This document shows, one piece after another, positions 43,798-52,925 of a DNA stretch of 64,000 nucleotides. A program made the translations under genes and the position numbers. Position 1 is the first letter of the stretch. The number at the start of each line of letters is the position of its first letter. The stretch is taken from assembly GCA_023663945.1 (NCBI GenBank), contig JAMPGL010000003.1, positions 78,315 to 142,314 of the forward strand. Direction: 5' to 3'. The notes under the pieces are model-generated. The model ran no database searches and was not told where the DNA came from. It worked only from the letters and a program-made list of their open reading frames with translations. The stretch is from Lachnospiraceae bacterium. Its GTDB lineage: Bacteria; Bacillota; Clostridia; Lachnospirales; Lachnospiraceae.

Positions 43798-44874
43798 TTA
43801 ATTATTTTTCGTTTCTTCATAATTCAAGATAATTCTGGAAAGGGTGTCTGAATAGAGCTGTCGTCCTGAATCCGTAAGATGAACTCCATCCTCCAAATAT
43901 TCTTCTGCCGTATAACCGGTAATGTTCAAATCCTGATAAGCATTGAAAAATAATGTCTGCTGCTCATTCGCAACATATTCGCACTTTCCCTTATAATCAA
44001 ATAATGTTCCATACCCATTGTTAGTTACATTTCCATCTCCAATCATCCAGCTGCCATCAAAAAACTGCGCATACATCGGTGAACAAAGAACTATCGTTGC
44101 ATCAGGTGAAAACCTTTTTAATGCAGATACCGCATCGCGCAGCGCACCTACATAAGTTCTTGCGTGATCATCTCTCGATTCACTATCCAATGGCACTCCA
44201 CTCAAAAAATCATTTGTTCCATATTCAATCACAAAATAATCTGTCTTTGAAAAATCCACATCAGGATTATCCAGAATTGCCTTGACATTATGCCCCTCAA
44301 AAATGTCCGTGGGAATATTACCTGTAACCGCATATACGATTCCCAGCAAACCGGTGGACTCCCACTCTTCCCAGCTGAATTGTTCATCTTTTAAAACTGC
44401 TGCCGTTCTCCCGGCAATTGCAAGGTTATAAAAATTAGCATCACATAATGCTGCAGTACGCTCTGGAATGCTGGTTCCATCTCCATTATTGGATGCAAAA
44501 ATACTATCTCCCATAAACACAATTTGCAGCCTGCCGTCATCATAAGGTTCCACCTGCTGGCCTGATTGCTCTGCCATATTATCAATCTGCTCAGGTTCCA
44601 CCAACTGTTCCGGATCTACCGTTATAATTTCCTGACTTACTTCAGGTCTTTGTTTTTCCTGCTGCAATGCCGTCTCCGGTAAAGGAGAAATCTCAATAAA
44701 AGAATCCTCCCTTTCAATCACTTCCCCTGTCTCTGTTATGATTATGTTATCTGCCGAGGCATTTTCTCCAATCTCATTCTCTCCCGCTTTCCGGCTGCAT
44801 CCACCTGTAGTAATCAGCAGCAACGCAGTAATTGTAAGCAGGCATATTCCCTTTTTCCAATATAAATTTTTCAT
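43798..44874 (-). CDS. SGNH/GDSL-type lipoprotein
   Basis: 358 residues. A hydrophobic N-terminus ending at TTGGC (Cys26) suggests a lipoprotein, though the lipobox is not perfect. A long, Glu/Gln-rich linker (27-115) precedes an SGNH domain with all blocks: MGDSIF (S124), EYGTND (N221) and DGVH (D329, H332). It is the intact paralogue of the inactive protein at 2559-3722. As an extracellular esterase or acyltransferase it may edit acyl groups placed by the MBOAT encoded next to it. It starts this sub-operon after a 335-bp gap. Confidence 0.85.
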   Translation of the reverse strand: MKNLYWKKGICLLTITALLLITTGGCSRKAGENEIGENASADNIIITETGEVIEREDSFIEISPLPETALQQEKQRPEVSQEIITVDPEQLVEPEQIDNMAEQSGQQVEPYDDGRLQIVFMGDSIFASNNGDGTSIPERTAALCDANFYNLAIAGRTAAVLKDEQFSWEEWESTGLLGIVYAVTGNIPTDIFEGHNVKAILDNPDVDFSKTDYFVIEYGTNDFLSGVPLDSESRDDHARTYVGALRDAVSALKRFSPDATIVLCSPMYAQFFDGSWMIGDGNVTNNGYGTLFDYKGKCEYVANEQQTLFFNAYQDLNITGYTAEEYLEDGVHLTDSGRQLYSDTLSRIILNYEETKNN

Positions 44875-45209
44875 ACTTCCACACTCCTCTTGTTTGCATG
44901 ACTACCTAACTTAAATATAGGATAACATAATTTTTTCAAATTGTTTTCTTTTTGGGAGTATTTTAATATTCATTTCGTGAACCTTAAACATTTCTTAATA
45001 ACTTAGTTATCTTAATAGCTTAGTTATCCTAATAATTGTTATCTGATAACTCTGCTATTTGATACCCAATAATATTTTATTCCATTTAAACTCTAATATT
45101 ACAAAGTTTATTAAAAAATACACTAATATGCCGTATAGTCAATAATCACCAGCTGCTCTGAGAGATTAAAATGGCCCCAGTTTTTTCCTTTCTCCTTTAA
45201 GTCCGCCTT
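44875..45209. other. 335-bp intergenic region without a gene
   Basis: AT-rich, no ORF of note. It must hold the promoter of the SGNH lipoprotein gene; TTGAAA and TATATT on the minus strand are only 14 bp apart and not convincing. It also contains the 17-bp tandem repeats at 44995-45043. Confidence 0.5.
44995..45043. repeat. 17-bp tandem repeats upstream of the SGNH lipoprotein gene
   Basis: TTAATAACTTAGTTATC (44995-45011), TTAATAGCTTAGTTATC (45012-45028) and a shortened third unit to 45043. Each contains an inverted GATAAC/GTTATC-like core; could be regulator sites or simple slippage repeats. Confidence 0.6.
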
Positions 45210-46619
45210 TTAAAACTGACCATATATAAACTGTGAAGCATCTAACCCAATCAGCTGAATGTATGCAATAACCACCCAAATGCACAATACCGCATAAATC
45301 AACCATCTAAATAGTAAATTTTGCCTTCCAAGCAGCGTTAATACATCAATCCTGCACTCAACTAATATATCTTTCATAATTATCACTGCTATCCCCAATA
45401 TCATAGTCGTAATGATAACAGAATTGACATTCAGCGCATAAATACTTGTACTTACAATTTGCGTTAGTGCAAAATTCTTACACATATGTCCTACATAGCT
45501 GATGCCTTGCCGCAAACCTTCCGCTCGAAAAAAAATCCACGCAAAATCAACCATCATAAATGTCAAAATATTCTGAAACAAAAAATAACTATAACACCTT
45601 GTATTAATTCGCAATCGTGTCTGCATTGCATTTCTGAATTTCAATGTCATCTTACTCATAACTTGATAAATTCCATGCAGTATTCCCCAAAATAAAAATT
45701 TTGCTCCCGTTCCGTGCCAGATTCCGCTAATCACAAATGTTATCAATAAATTAGCATATGTCCGCCTTTTCCCTTTTCTATTTCCACCCAAAGGAATGTA
45801 AATGTAATCACGCAGCCACGTAGACAAGCTAATATGCCAGCGTCTCCAAAACTCACCTATGCTTCTGGAAAAATAAGGTCTTTCAAAATTTCTTGTAATA
45901 TGATAACCCAAAAACTCTGCTGCTCCCAATGCAATATTGCTATATCCGTCAAAATCAGCATATAATTGAATTCCATACAGAACTGCTCCACAAATCAGGA
46001 TAAACCCGGTATGATCTGTATATTCTTCAAAAATTATGTTTACAATGATTGCCGCATGGTCTGCTACCACAATTTTTTCAAAATACCCCCAAAACATTCG
46101 CAATAATGCTCGTTTACAAATAGTATAATCAGGAATACTCTTTTGAAGTTGAATCTGGGCTATAAAATCATTGGGTTTCTCAATCGGTCCTGAAAGAAAT
46201 TTTGGAAAAAAGGAAATATACAATGCGTAATCCCATAGTTGCGGAGCAATAATAATCTTTCCGTTATATATCTCTATAAGATATGAAATTGCCTGCATCA
46301 TGTAAAATGAAATGCCTATCGGCGCAAGAAGTCCAACTTGATAAATACCTATTCTTCTCAGGAAAACCAGTAAAAAACAAAGTATGCATATACTAGTCCC
46401 AAAGATAAATTTGCTTCTTTTTCTCAATAACACATTGCCCAGCAAATAGGATAGTGCTGTAATGCCGGACAGCCATACTAATGCTTGCGGCATTGCTAAT
46501 AACACAAACAAATAACTGACCAAAAGCAGCCATATCCTCTTTAATTTATCCGGGATCACATAATAGACTAAAACTCCTGCCGGAAATCCCGCCAAAAAAT
46601 AAATTGATGTGAAACTCAT
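45210..46619 (-). CDS. MBOAT O-acyltransferase
   Basis: 469 residues. FWRRWH (257-262) and the catalytic His of SGIWHG (H302) are intact; SGPIEKPNDFIAQIQ shows the same branch as the 18570 protein. The C-terminus is YGQF. GGGGAGCAAATAA precedes ATG 46619. It lies 50 bases after an SGNH gene, again a pair, but here the SGNH gene comes first. It is the last gene before the 335-bp gap. Confidence 0.92.
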   Translation of the reverse strand: MSFTSIYFLAGFPAGVLVYYVIPDKLKRIWLLLVSYLFVLLAMPQALVWLSGITALSYLLGNVLLRKRSKFIFGTSICILCFLLVFLRRIGIYQVGLLAPIGISFYMMQAISYLIEIYNGKIIIAPQLWDYALYISFFPKFLSGPIEKPNDFIAQIQLQKSIPDYTICKRALLRMFWGYFEKIVVADHAAIIVNIIFEEYTDHTGFILICGAVLYGIQLYADFDGYSNIALGAAEFLGYHITRNFERPYFSRSIGEFWRRWHISLSTWLRDYIYIPLGGNRKGKRRTYANLLITFVISGIWHGTGAKFLFWGILHGIYQVMSKMTLKFRNAMQTRLRINTRCYSYFLFQNILTFMMVDFAWIFFRAEGLRQGISYVGHMCKNFALTQIVSTSIYALNVNSVIITTMILGIAVIIMKDILVECRIDVLTLLGRQNLLFRWLIYAVLCIWVVIAYIQLIGLDASQFIYGQF

Positions 46620-46669
46620 TTATTTGCTCCCCTGCATCCTTTATCAAATCACAAGCCGAAAATATCTTT

Positions 46670-47599
46670 TTAATCCACTTTAAAATCGGTCAAAGAACTA
46701 TCTTTATTCACCAGTCCATTAATATACGTTTTTAAATCCTCTTCATTATTATATTCTGTTCCAAAATGAATCCCATCACTGAAATATTCATCAGGGTAAT
46801 ATGTGACAGACTCATAAAATTGTTCCATATAAGGCAGCAGCCTTTTATCCGTACACTTCTCATATATGTTCGCAAATTGCTGCTCCACTGCTTCCCTGGC
46901 CGATTCCGGCATAGGCGCATGCAGCAAATGAAACTCTATATCATTTTGTTCGCATATATCAAGCATCAACACTAAATAATCAAAAGAAAATTGTTGTCCA
47001 TCGCAGTCATTTGTGGATAACGAGTTAAGATATATTTTCTTGACTATTGGTGAATAATCTATAAAAGAAACCACGGCCGGTTTCAGCCAAAAGCCTCCGT
47101 ATATCTCTTCCAAATCAGACAGAGTCTCCATTGTCATCTCTCCCAACATTCCAGCCTCTGTAAATGGAATGATTAAATACTGATAAGTATACCCCTCCAA
47201 GCCTATTCCACTATTAAGAGATCTTGCAACTAACGTTATGTTTGTAGTTCTAGGATGATTCTCAACAAATTCCTTCATGAGAAGATACTGTCCTGCCATT
47301 GTAATTGCTTGATTACTTCCCAACGTATTATACACATCATTATATTTTTGAAAGCTATTGAATATTTGATGGCATACGCTGTCCCCAATTATCAATTTCG
47401 TGTACTCCGAATCTTTAGCCCTTGCCTGATCTATATAAGGTAATATCTCCATAGCTGATCCCCTGTCATACTCTTCTGCATTCCCAGCTTTGGCTAATAT
47501 GCTTCGATATGGCTCACAATTTGATTTACAAAAGAAAAAAAGCAAAAAAATAGTTGTAAAAGTACACAACAGCATTGTTTTTTTAATAAATTTTCTCAT
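46670..47599 (-). CDS. SGNH-fold envelope protein, MBOAT partner
   Basis: 309 residues with an N-terminal anchor or signal (about 7-24). LIIGDSVCHQIF gives the nucleophile (S74) and FSDGIH the catalytic pair (D275, H278). There is no GTND block. It resembles the small DltD-like or AlgJ-like group of cell-surface SGNH proteins. Its start overlaps the end of the GT4 gene by 17 bases and the MBOAT gene follows, so acylation is coupled to glycan assembly. Confidence 0.8.
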   Translation of the reverse strand: MRKFIKKTMLLCTFTTIFLLFFFCKSNCEPYRSILAKAGNAEEYDRGSAMEILPYIDQARAKDSEYTKLIIGDSVCHQIFNSFQKYNDVYNTLGSNQAITMAGQYLLMKEFVENHPRTTNITLVARSLNSGIGLEGYTYQYLIIPFTEAGMLGEMTMETLSDLEEIYGGFWLKPAVVSFIDYSPIVKKIYLNSLSTNDCDGQQFSFDYLVLMLDICEQNDIEFHLLHAPMPESAREAVEQQFANIYEKCTDKRLLPYMEQFYESVTYYPDEYFSDGIHFGTEYNNEEDLKTYINGLVNKDSSLTDFKVD

Positions 47600-48791
47600 A
47601 CAAATTTAAAATCATCTCCATACTTTGTTTTAATTCATATCGCTGCGCCTGCCTTGCAACCAATGCTCTTGGCATTCCTTTCGCCTTAATTAATTCAATC
47701 GCTTTTAGATAACTTGTTATTCTGCTATCCGAAAGGACAATGCCGCAGTCCTCATTCACTAATTCTTTCACAGCGCTAGTGTCTAAAACAATCACAGGGG
47801 TTCCACACGCCATTGCTTCTACCGTTACCATAGAAAAAGTTTCCTCTGTTGATGGATTTATGAACACCATCGCAGATGAATACAAAGAAACCAGCTCTTC
47901 CTGCCTATCTGTGCGTTCTATCCCAATTACATTTTGGGGTAATTTTGATTTCTGGAATTTGTTTACACCAACCAAGACAATCTGATACTCCTCCCCGACC
48001 ACTTTAGAAAGTTCCAAAAATACATCAAGCCCTTTTCTGGATTCCCATACATTTGCAACGCCAAGGATAATCATCTTATCATTTTTAATTCCATATTTCT
48101 CTATTACCTGAGCATCTATTGTGTAATGAAATCTATCAAGATCAATTCCATTGGGAATAATTTCTATCGGATATTTATTCATATACGATTGTTCTACAAT
48201 GTCTGCCAGCCATTGCGATGGAACTATAATGACTAAATGCTTCAAATCTGTAAAAAAATTTTTTTTGTTGATATAATTCTGAGTAGATGCATCCATCAGC
48301 AAACTCACTGGATACTGATTTTTATTTGGGCATTCAAAGCAGCCGCTCTTCCACCTTTCGCATCCTGCCTCTGTAAAATATGCACAATGTCCTGTCATCG
48401 GCCAACAGTCATGAAAGGTCCAGAACAGTCGTCCTTTAAATTCATTCTTGAAATATTCAAACAATAAAGGAACACATAAATAATACCCATGTATATTGTG
48501 CAAATGAATAATATCCGGGTTTTCTTGCTTAATTATTTTTATTAACCTTTTCGTAACTAAAAAAGAACCGTATCCGTGTCGATCAAATAATGTCGTAATT
48601 GCAACATGAATCCAAAACGAAACTCCATTCCCTATTTTTTTACAATTAATGTTGTCAGGAACCTTCCGCCTCCCCACAAGAGAAAGCGCTTCATATCCCC
48701 TTTCCTCTGCAGCTTTTTGTATTTGTAACATAATGCGGCCTGTACTAGTATTACATACTGTATTAATTTGTATAAGTTTTTTCTTATTCAA
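47583..48791 (-). CDS. Family 4 glycosyltransferase starting at TTG
   Basis: 402 residues, GT-B fold. IQINTVCNTSTGRIM begins the N-terminal domain; DIIHLHNIHGYYL and the Cys-rich segment TFHDCWPMTGHCAYF...C...C..C (about 126-154) mark a GT4 subgroup of polysaccharide loci. NPSTEETFSMVTVEAMACGTPVI is the donor-binding E-x7-E motif. The start must be TTG 48791: GAGG is nine bases upstream, no ATG exists before codon 21, and that later start would remove conserved residues. It follows the BCCT transporter gene by 51 bases. Confidence 0.9.
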   Translation of the reverse strand: MNKKKLIQINTVCNTSTGRIMLQIQKAAEERGYEALSLVGRRKVPDNINCKKIGNGVSFWIHVAITTLFDRHGYGSFLVTKRLIKIIKQENPDIIHLHNIHGYYLCVPLLFEYFKNEFKGRLFWTFHDCWPMTGHCAYFTEAGCERWKSGCFECPNKNQYPVSLLMDASTQNYINKKNFFTDLKHLVIIVPSQWLADIVEQSYMNKYPIEIIPNGIDLDRFHYTIDAQVIEKYGIKNDKMIILGVANVWESRKGLDVFLELSKVVGEEYQIVLVGVNKFQKSKLPQNVIGIERTDRQEELVSLYSSAMVFINPSTEETFSMVTVEAMACGTPVIVLDTSAVKELVNEDCGIVLSDSRITSYLKAIELIKAKGMPRALVARQAQRYELKQSMEMILNLYEKIY

Positions 48792-48842
48792 ATCTTCTTA
48801 CCTCTGCCTAATCTCTTTACTCAGCAATTATATTTTAGTTTA

Positions 48843-50366
48843 TCATGCATCATTTTTTTTTACAACTTCCTTTGCATTTTTCAAAAAACTCACCACAATC
48901 AATATCATCACTATTCCTATTGGAAACGCCGCAATAATGCTCACCGATTGCAGATTGCTCATAGAACTATCCGAAAAAACAAGAGCAATCGGCAGCAAAA
49001 TCAAAAGCACGCACCACATTAATTGAATCCATCTATGGGGCTGCTCATCAGTATTTAATCTTTTATAACTATAGCAGGACGCAATCAACGCAATTGAATC
49101 AAACGATGTTGCGTAAAATGCTACCATTGCAGCCAAAAGTAATAACAATACCAATATTGGCAGCGGCATCGTCTGAATCACAGACACAATCAGTTCATAC
49201 AAATCCCCTGTCTTCTGATATGCCGCAAGGAAATCTGACTCCCCTGCAATCTGCTTCCCCATAGAATAATTTCCTAAAATAATAAAGCTTAAAATCGTGG
49301 AACCTACGCCAAACAAATATCCTCCGCAGATGGTCTGCCTTATTGTTCTCCCCCTTGAAATATTGCCAATAAAGAATGGAGCCGCCACACACCATACCAT
49401 CCAATACGCCCAATAATAGATTGTCCAGTTTTGCGGGAAAAAAGTTGTTCTTTGCGGATCTGTATAAGTAGACAGCTCTAAGAAATTCTGCATCATCTTC
49501 CCCAGATCGGCTATTCCTGCTTCAACAATATATTTCGTTTCTCCGCAAAATAAAAATACATAAGCAAGCAGCGAAAAAAAGAAAACCATGCACAATCTGG
49601 CTAATATACTAATCCCTTTAAAACCATGGAGCAGTGAATATGTATAAATAATGCAAGTAATAATCAGAATTAAGATTGTTACCGCTCTTGTATTTAAATT
49701 AATGGGAAATAAATGATTAATCACACTTGACATCAACGGAGTCGCAACACTAAATGTCGTAGCTGTTCCGGCAACCAACGCAAATACCGCCAATAAATCA
49801 ATCACTCTCCCCAGAATTCCGTCTGTATGTTTCCCCAAAACGGGGCGGCATGCCTCAGAGTATTTCTGTCTTTCCCTTTTACGCACATGCAGCATAAAGC
49901 CAAAAGCTGCCGCAAGTACTAAATAAAAACTCCATGGAATAAAGCTCCAGTGAAATAATGGGAATACTCCCGCCCACTCCTGCATACTTCCCAGCTCTGC
50001 AATATGTGGGTCAGACGCATACAAAATCCATTCTCCAAATGAATAAAATAAAATATCCGCCGCAAGCCCACAGGTAAACATCATTGCTCCCCATGTCAAA
50101 AAATTATACTTAGGTTTTTCATCCTGCTCTCCTAAAACAATTCTACCGTACTTTGAACCGGCAATGAAAATGGAAACCAAAAAGAATCCCAGTCCGATAA
50201 TCAAATAATAGACTCCCAAAGTATCGCCCAGAAAAAAACGTATCTGCCCTAAAACATTATTGGCTTGCTCCGGAAACATAACGAATAAAATGCACAATAT
50301 AAAAATACTCCCAAAGGGTACTGCTGTTATCAGCCAATCAATTTGCCTGTTCTTCTTTTTATCCAT
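48843..50366 (-). CDS. BCCT-family choline/betaine transporter
   Basis: 507 residues from ATG 50366 (site GAAGGAGCG), 12 helices. SKYGRIVLGEQDEKPKY, WGAMMFTCGLAADILFYSF and the signature YYWAYWMVWCVAAPFFIGNISRGRT are those of BetT/OpuD-type carriers; the Trp/Tyr box for the quaternary ammonium group is there. It would import choline. Its gene overlaps the LicC-like gene by eight bases, so it takes the place of LicB in a choline-incorporation operon. Betaine or carnitine uptake for osmoprotection is possible but does not fit the neighbours. Confidence 0.9.
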   Translation of the reverse strand: MDKKKNRQIDWLITAVPFGSIFILCILFVMFPEQANNVLGQIRFFLGDTLGVYYLIIGLGFFLVSIFIAGSKYGRIVLGEQDEKPKYNFLTWGAMMFTCGLAADILFYSFGEWILYASDPHIAELGSMQEWAGVFPLFHWSFIPWSFYLVLAAAFGFMLHVRKRERQKYSEACRPVLGKHTDGILGRVIDLLAVFALVAGTATTFSVATPLMSSVINHLFPINLNTRAVTILILIITCIIYTYSLLHGFKGISILARLCMVFFFSLLAYVFLFCGETKYIVEAGIADLGKMMQNFLELSTYTDPQRTTFFPQNWTIYYWAYWMVWCVAAPFFIGNISRGRTIRQTICGGYLFGVGSTILSFIILGNYSMGKQIAGESDFLAAYQKTGDLYELIVSVIQTMPLPILVLLLLLAAMVAFYATSFDSIALIASCYSYKRLNTDEQPHRWIQLMWCVLLILLPIALVFSDSSMSNLQSVSIIAAFPIGIVMILIVVSFLKNAKEVVKKNDA

Positions 50367-51090
50367 TTTTACGCTCCTTCTCAAAATAGTTAAGGTAACT
50401 GCCATCTAAAGCCGCTAATTCCTCCAAATTATCTATCTCTGCAATATCGCCCTTTCGCATTTCCATAATCCCAAGTTGAAATTGCTCCGGATAACAAAAA
50501 AGCGCCACATCATCCCAATAAATCTGTCTGTTCTTTTTCACTTCAAATTCATATTCCAAATATTTTTTTAGTTTATGACCATCTTCCTTTGTCCATCTTG
50601 ATATGCTGTATAATTGCCATCCCTTACTGCCCCCATTTCGGCTGCACCCGCATACTTTTCCATTCTGAACTGTTAAAATCCATTCTTTCGTAGGTTCCTC
50701 CGTCCATACACAGTTATATCCTGACCTTTCAAACTCCCGGCACAATATACCAGCGTTAAAGATCATCTGATCCCCATCCAAAATAACCGCTTCCTCTATA
50801 TAGTTCCGCGCCGCATACAGAGACGAAATGTTATTGCATTCCTTATAATAAGGGTTTTCTATTAATCTTATCTCTGGATATTCCTGTTTTAAGGCTTCAA
50901 ACTGCTCCTTTAAGTATCCAACCACAATATAAATTTCCTGTATGCCGTTTGTCCTTAGTGCCTCAATAACCGTATCGATCATTCTGATACCATTTACTCT
51001 GACCAAAGGCTTAGGCACTTCCAGCGTAACTGGATGCATACGCTTCCCTTCTCCTGCTGCCACAATGACAGCCCGCTGCACCATATTCAT
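50359..51090 (-). CDS. licC: LicC-like CTP:phosphocholine cytidylyltransferase
   Basis: 243 residues. AVIVAAGEGKRMHPVTLEVPKPLV holds the nucleotide-binding loop of sugar-1-phosphate/phosphocholine nucleotidyltransferases; ILDGDQMIF replaces the metal Asp region and NNISSLYAARNYI matches LicC proteins. It would make CDP-choline from phosphocholine. The neighbouring three-domain protein contains a second such domain. ATG 51090 follows AAGGAGAATTGATAA, right after the stop of that gene. The exact nucleotide and substrate are inferred from context. Confidence 0.85.
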   Translation of the reverse strand: MNMVQRAVIVAAGEGKRMHPVTLEVPKPLVRVNGIRMIDTVIEALRTNGIQEIYIVVGYLKEQFEALKQEYPEIRLIENPYYKECNNISSLYAARNYIEEAVILDGDQMIFNAGILCREFERSGYNCVWTEEPTKEWILTVQNGKVCGCSRNGGSKGWQLYSISRWTKEDGHKLKKYLEYEFEVKKNRQIYWDDVALFCYPEQFQLGIMEMRKGDIAEIDNLEELAALDGSYLNYFEKERKNG

Positions 51091-51093
51091 TTA

Positions 51094-52860
51094 TCAATTC
51101 TCCTTCAATTCTTCGCTTACTATCCGGTAAAATTCTTTTGCATACCTGTACTGCCGCAATGAGTACTCTCCAAATTCCACTCCCAGGCTTCTCTTATACT
51201 CACACCAATTACTCCAAAGCAGACCGCATACTGCAACATAACAATATATTTTTATCCGTATTGCAGACTCACATTGACCGTCAAAATATATATCAATCAA
51301 TTTATCTATCTGATCTTTTCCATAAAAAGAATAAATACCAAACATCGCTAAATCCACATGCGGATCCTGCATTCCTGCATATTCCCAATCAATAAGCAAA
51401 ATTCGCTCTTTCCCGTCCTGCTCTTTTATGAACAAGAAATTATCCGGCACTGCATCAATATGTGTCAGCCAGCTTTCTTCTCTGTTCCGTTCGATAAACG
51501 GCTTTAACGAAAACACTTTCTTTTTGGTTTCTTTATAGTCACGGTAAATAGACGGCTCCTCGTTCCATAAAGATTCATAAAACTCTATCTTTTGGAATAA
51601 ATCAAACTCATGCTCCACTTTTAACTTCATTTCATGCAGCGCTTTCAATTGATGCATACATCTTTCCACATCTTCCATGCAATACGGGTCACAGCACCTT
51701 GCCTCCTGAAAAAATTCTGTAATCTTATATCCATCGGCGGGATTTAGATAAATAATCTGTTCGCTTATTTCCTTTCCCTTCAGCATCTGATAAACACTAT
51801 ATTCCTGTTTTCGGTCAATCAAACGATCCGTTCCTTCCCCCGGAATTCGCATAATGTATTTTTTTCCTTTACATTCAAACAAAAATGATCTATTAGTTAT
51901 TCCTTTTTTTAATATTGAAATATGAATGATATTCTCTTTTGCCGCCTTCAATGTTCTGCATATAACATCCAGCGCCTCTGTCTTCAGCTGATTAGAATTA
52001 CTGTCAAGCTCCCTAAGCTGTTCATAAGTATTGATTTCTATGACTTCATCATCTTCAACCATCTTTGCCCATACCATCTCCTTATCATTTGACAAAAATG
52101 CCTCTTCCCAAAAAGCATTGGCATACTGCGTATCACCATCAAGAGCTCTGAGAATCCGTCTAAATTCCGCAGATTCCTCTCTGTCAATATAACCAATTCC
52201 TATCATTCGATTTCCAAACTCTTTATCAGCCGCTCTGACCAGCCGCATCCTTCTATTTGCTTTCACATTGCTTTCTTTTGTCTGCATTCTGCTGACCATG
52301 TACCACGTATACAGTTCCTGCCTGCAGAACGGGTTTCCTTTGCACCAAATATCACAGGGGATAATGTAGCTGCTTTCTATATAGGCTTCTGCCAAACATA
52401 GCGAATGTAAATTATTCTTAGAAGAATATTCACTATTTACAATCAGTTCTACTCCATATTGGTCAACCAAATATTCGTACTTTTCCTTTAAAAAGCCAAC
52501 CACAATATATATTTTCTGTACCTGTACTTCCTTAAGCTGACAGATTATCCTTTCTATCAGCGTTTCGCCTCTTACCTCTATTAATCCTTTAGGCGTTTCC
52601 ATGTTAATCGGCACCATACGCATCCCATAGCCTGCCGCAAGAATAATTGCATTACAAGGTTTTTTCTCCTGTACGAAACATTTCGCTTTCTCAGTTAATC
52701 CATATTCTGTATTGATATATTTTTGTCTTGCTAACTCTTTCAAGGTCCGATTAATTATCCCTAATGAATAACCAGTCTGTTCCGCTAAATCTCTCTGGTT
52801 AACATACTTTTCAGAATACAGTTTGTTAAGTATATCGCATTCTACTTTGTTCATGTACAT
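51094..52860 (-). CDS. Fusion of HTH domain, LicC-like cytidylyltransferase and LicA-like choline kinase
   Basis: 588 residues. Residues 3-62 form a winged helix-turn-helix (CDILNKLYSEKYVNQRDLAE, INRTLKEL). Residues 68-285 are a nucleotidyltransferase (AIILAAGYGMRMVPINMETP; PCDIW as metal site). Residues 300-588 are a choline-kinase-like phosphotransferase: MRIPGEGTDRLIDR for ATP, HIDAVPDN (467-474) with the catalytic Asp, and IDWEYAG with D491 for metal. The enzyme could phosphorylate choline and activate it to CDP-choline; the HTH suggests self-regulation. AAGGAG precedes the ATG. It sits between the YidC fusion and LicC genes. Confidence 0.9.
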   Translation of the reverse strand: MYMNKVECDILNKLYSEKYVNQRDLAEQTGYSLGIINRTLKELARQKYINTEYGLTEKAKCFVQEKKPCNAIILAAGYGMRMVPINMETPKGLIEVRGETLIERIICQLKEVQVQKIYIVVGFLKEKYEYLVDQYGVELIVNSEYSSKNNLHSLCLAEAYIESSYIIPCDIWCKGNPFCRQELYTWYMVSRMQTKESNVKANRRMRLVRAADKEFGNRMIGIGYIDREESAEFRRILRALDGDTQYANAFWEEAFLSNDKEMVWAKMVEDDEVIEINTYEQLRELDSNSNQLKTEALDVICRTLKAAKENIIHISILKKGITNRSFLFECKGKKYIMRIPGEGTDRLIDRKQEYSVYQMLKGKEISEQIIYLNPADGYKITEFFQEARCCDPYCMEDVERCMHQLKALHEMKLKVEHEFDLFQKIEFYESLWNEEPSIYRDYKETKKKVFSLKPFIERNREESWLTHIDAVPDNFLFIKEQDGKERILLIDWEYAGMQDPHVDLAMFGIYSFYGKDQIDKLIDIYFDGQCESAIRIKIYCYVAVCGLLWSNWCEYKRSLGVEFGEYSLRQYRYAKEFYRIVSEELKEN

Positions 52861-52895
52861 TTGTCTCCTTGTTTTAATGAACAGCCGGGGTGGCT

Positions 52896-52921
52896 ATAAG
52901 AGTGAGCTTCCCCACTCTTAT
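52896..52921 (-). promoter_or_regulatory. Stem-loop between the YidC-fusion and LicA-fusion genes
   Basis: ATAAGAGTG and CACTCTTAT pair perfectly (9 bp, 8-base loop), directly after the stop codon. A smaller AGCC/GGCT hairpin follows. There is no T-run, so an mRNA-processing or stabilising role, or partial attenuation, is more likely than full termination. Confidence 0.5.
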
Positions 52922-52925
52922 CATT

